A DNA stretch of 64,000 bases from Malachius bipustulatus (Eukaryota; Arthropoda; Insecta; Coleoptera; Melyridae). Location: positions 42,686,162 through 42,750,161 of the forward strand of contig OU342637.1 of assembly GCA_910589415.1 (NCBI GenBank). The letters run 5' to 3'. The notes beneath the pieces were generated by a model. That model had not been told where the DNA came from and ran no database searches. It saw only the letters and a program-made list of their open reading frames with translations. Position 1 is the stretch's first letter. Each line of letters starts with the position of its first letter. A program made the position numbers and the translations under genes. Positions 63,131 through 64,000 of the stretch are shown here, piece after piece.

Positions 63131-64000
63131 TGAAATTTTTACAATTTTTTACAAAATTTTTACAAAATTTCTACATTTAAAACACTTCTAGTTATGTAAA
63201 AAAAAATATTATATTAGGTATATTATGTTAAATATGATGTTTTTTGTGATTTTGAAATTAAAAAAACTTTTCCTAGTATTAAAGAAAAACCTAGGAAATC
63301 AAAAATCTGTCAAAAATCTGTCAAAAATAATGAGGTTGATATGACGTGATATTGCTAGCCTTATGATTTATTATTATTACATTAGGTGAAAAAAATTTTT
63401 TTTTTAAATAAGAATCTAAGTTTGAAAAAAAAAGAATGACAGATCTTTGGTTTCATTCTACCGAAAGACATGAAAAAACAATATCGCAGCTACAAGGGAA
63501 ACAAAAGTAGACCATGAAAACTCTGGTCGGCTTTGAAAATTTGTGAAATGCCAAAAATGGGAAAAAAACAAGACAATAACTTACGAAAAATAATGAATAA
63601 ATTTTTAATAATAAATAAGATATGGCTAAAATAAAAAAAAAGCTTGTGCATGGGTTCTAAGGTTCATAGAAAATAAAAAAGGCGATCCACGAACTTTCAT
63701 TTTACTATCCGTCTAATAATGTTTTGCTTTAAAATAAAAAAAAATCGATTTTCCAGTTTTTTTTTCAGGATACTTCAGCAAATGCTGTAGTTTTGTCGAT
63801 TTTTTTCAGATTCTTAACGTATTCTTAACTTGTGCAACTTTTCTCTAATTTATTCGACCTCATACCTATCTCTTACCGTATCAGAGATACCATGTAGTGA
63901 TGAGTATCGAATTGTTAATCACCCTGCTGTACAGCAGGTATAAACTGGAAGATTTTCCTAAAAAATGCATGTAAAAACCGAAATACATTTAGTCTCAAGA
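63131..64000. other. AT-rich flank, nothing recognised
   Basis: Long A and T runs, no ORF over 60 codons, and no match to other repeats in the window. Confidence 0.5.

Overview
This is a eukaryotic, most likely insect, nuclear window. It is AT-rich, has spliceosomal GT-AG introns, short TAGGTACCTA-type microsatellites, and almost no uninterrupted coding sequence. It shows no bacterial-style operons or CRISPR arrays. I could not fix the order; an aphid or other hemipteran is possible, but nothing here proves it.

One host gene is recognisable: MOB kinase activator 1 (Mob1, the fly gene mats), a Hippo-pathway co-activator. It has five exons on the + strand between 30796 and 47244, encodes 217 residues, and keeps its splice sites and key residues. 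Its second intron is about 15.3 kb and is packed with transposons. The rest of the window is a dense, deeply nested transposon landscape.

Left third (1-20 kb). A TTTATAAA-rich field carries a palindromic foldback element. A hAT-type MITE with an exact 8-bp target duplication follows. Then comes a nest of terminal-inverted-repeat (TIR) elements: E1 (3863-19669) contains E2 (4278-19106), and E2 contains a foldback, a 9.8-kb LTR retrotransposon with two near-identical 2.7-kb LTRs and almost no coding capacity (LARD-like), and E3 (16966-18894).

20-30 kb. A tRNA-derived SINE is split by a 1.84-kb TIR element that carries palindromic minisatellites. E4 and E5 lie side by side. About 3.2 kb of unassigned DNA follows.

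30-48 kb. The Mob1 gene. Intron 2 holds a Pogo/Tigger-like DNA transposon that was invaded by a full-structure LINE on the - strand. That LINE is itself interrupted by a 5'-truncated + strand LINE and two MITEs. A further + strand LINE, a LINE reverse-transcriptase fragment and a decayed mariner-like transposase are also in the intron.

48-62 kb. A fragment of a Mag-like Gypsy element sits next to a second, defective Gypsy element on the - strand (49000-61414). The second element's LTR holds a palindrome. Its pol gene holds a giant foldback (50826-58647), which holds a LINE (51235-56622), which holds three smaller elements. Each insertion point can be checked from the sequence, because removing the insert with one target-duplication copy restores either a reading frame or an inverted-repeat arm.

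The most interesting pattern is that E1-E5 share related termini (CCCARRYAGCA-like, 2-bp target duplications), but each carries its own private array of short palindromic subterminal motifs.
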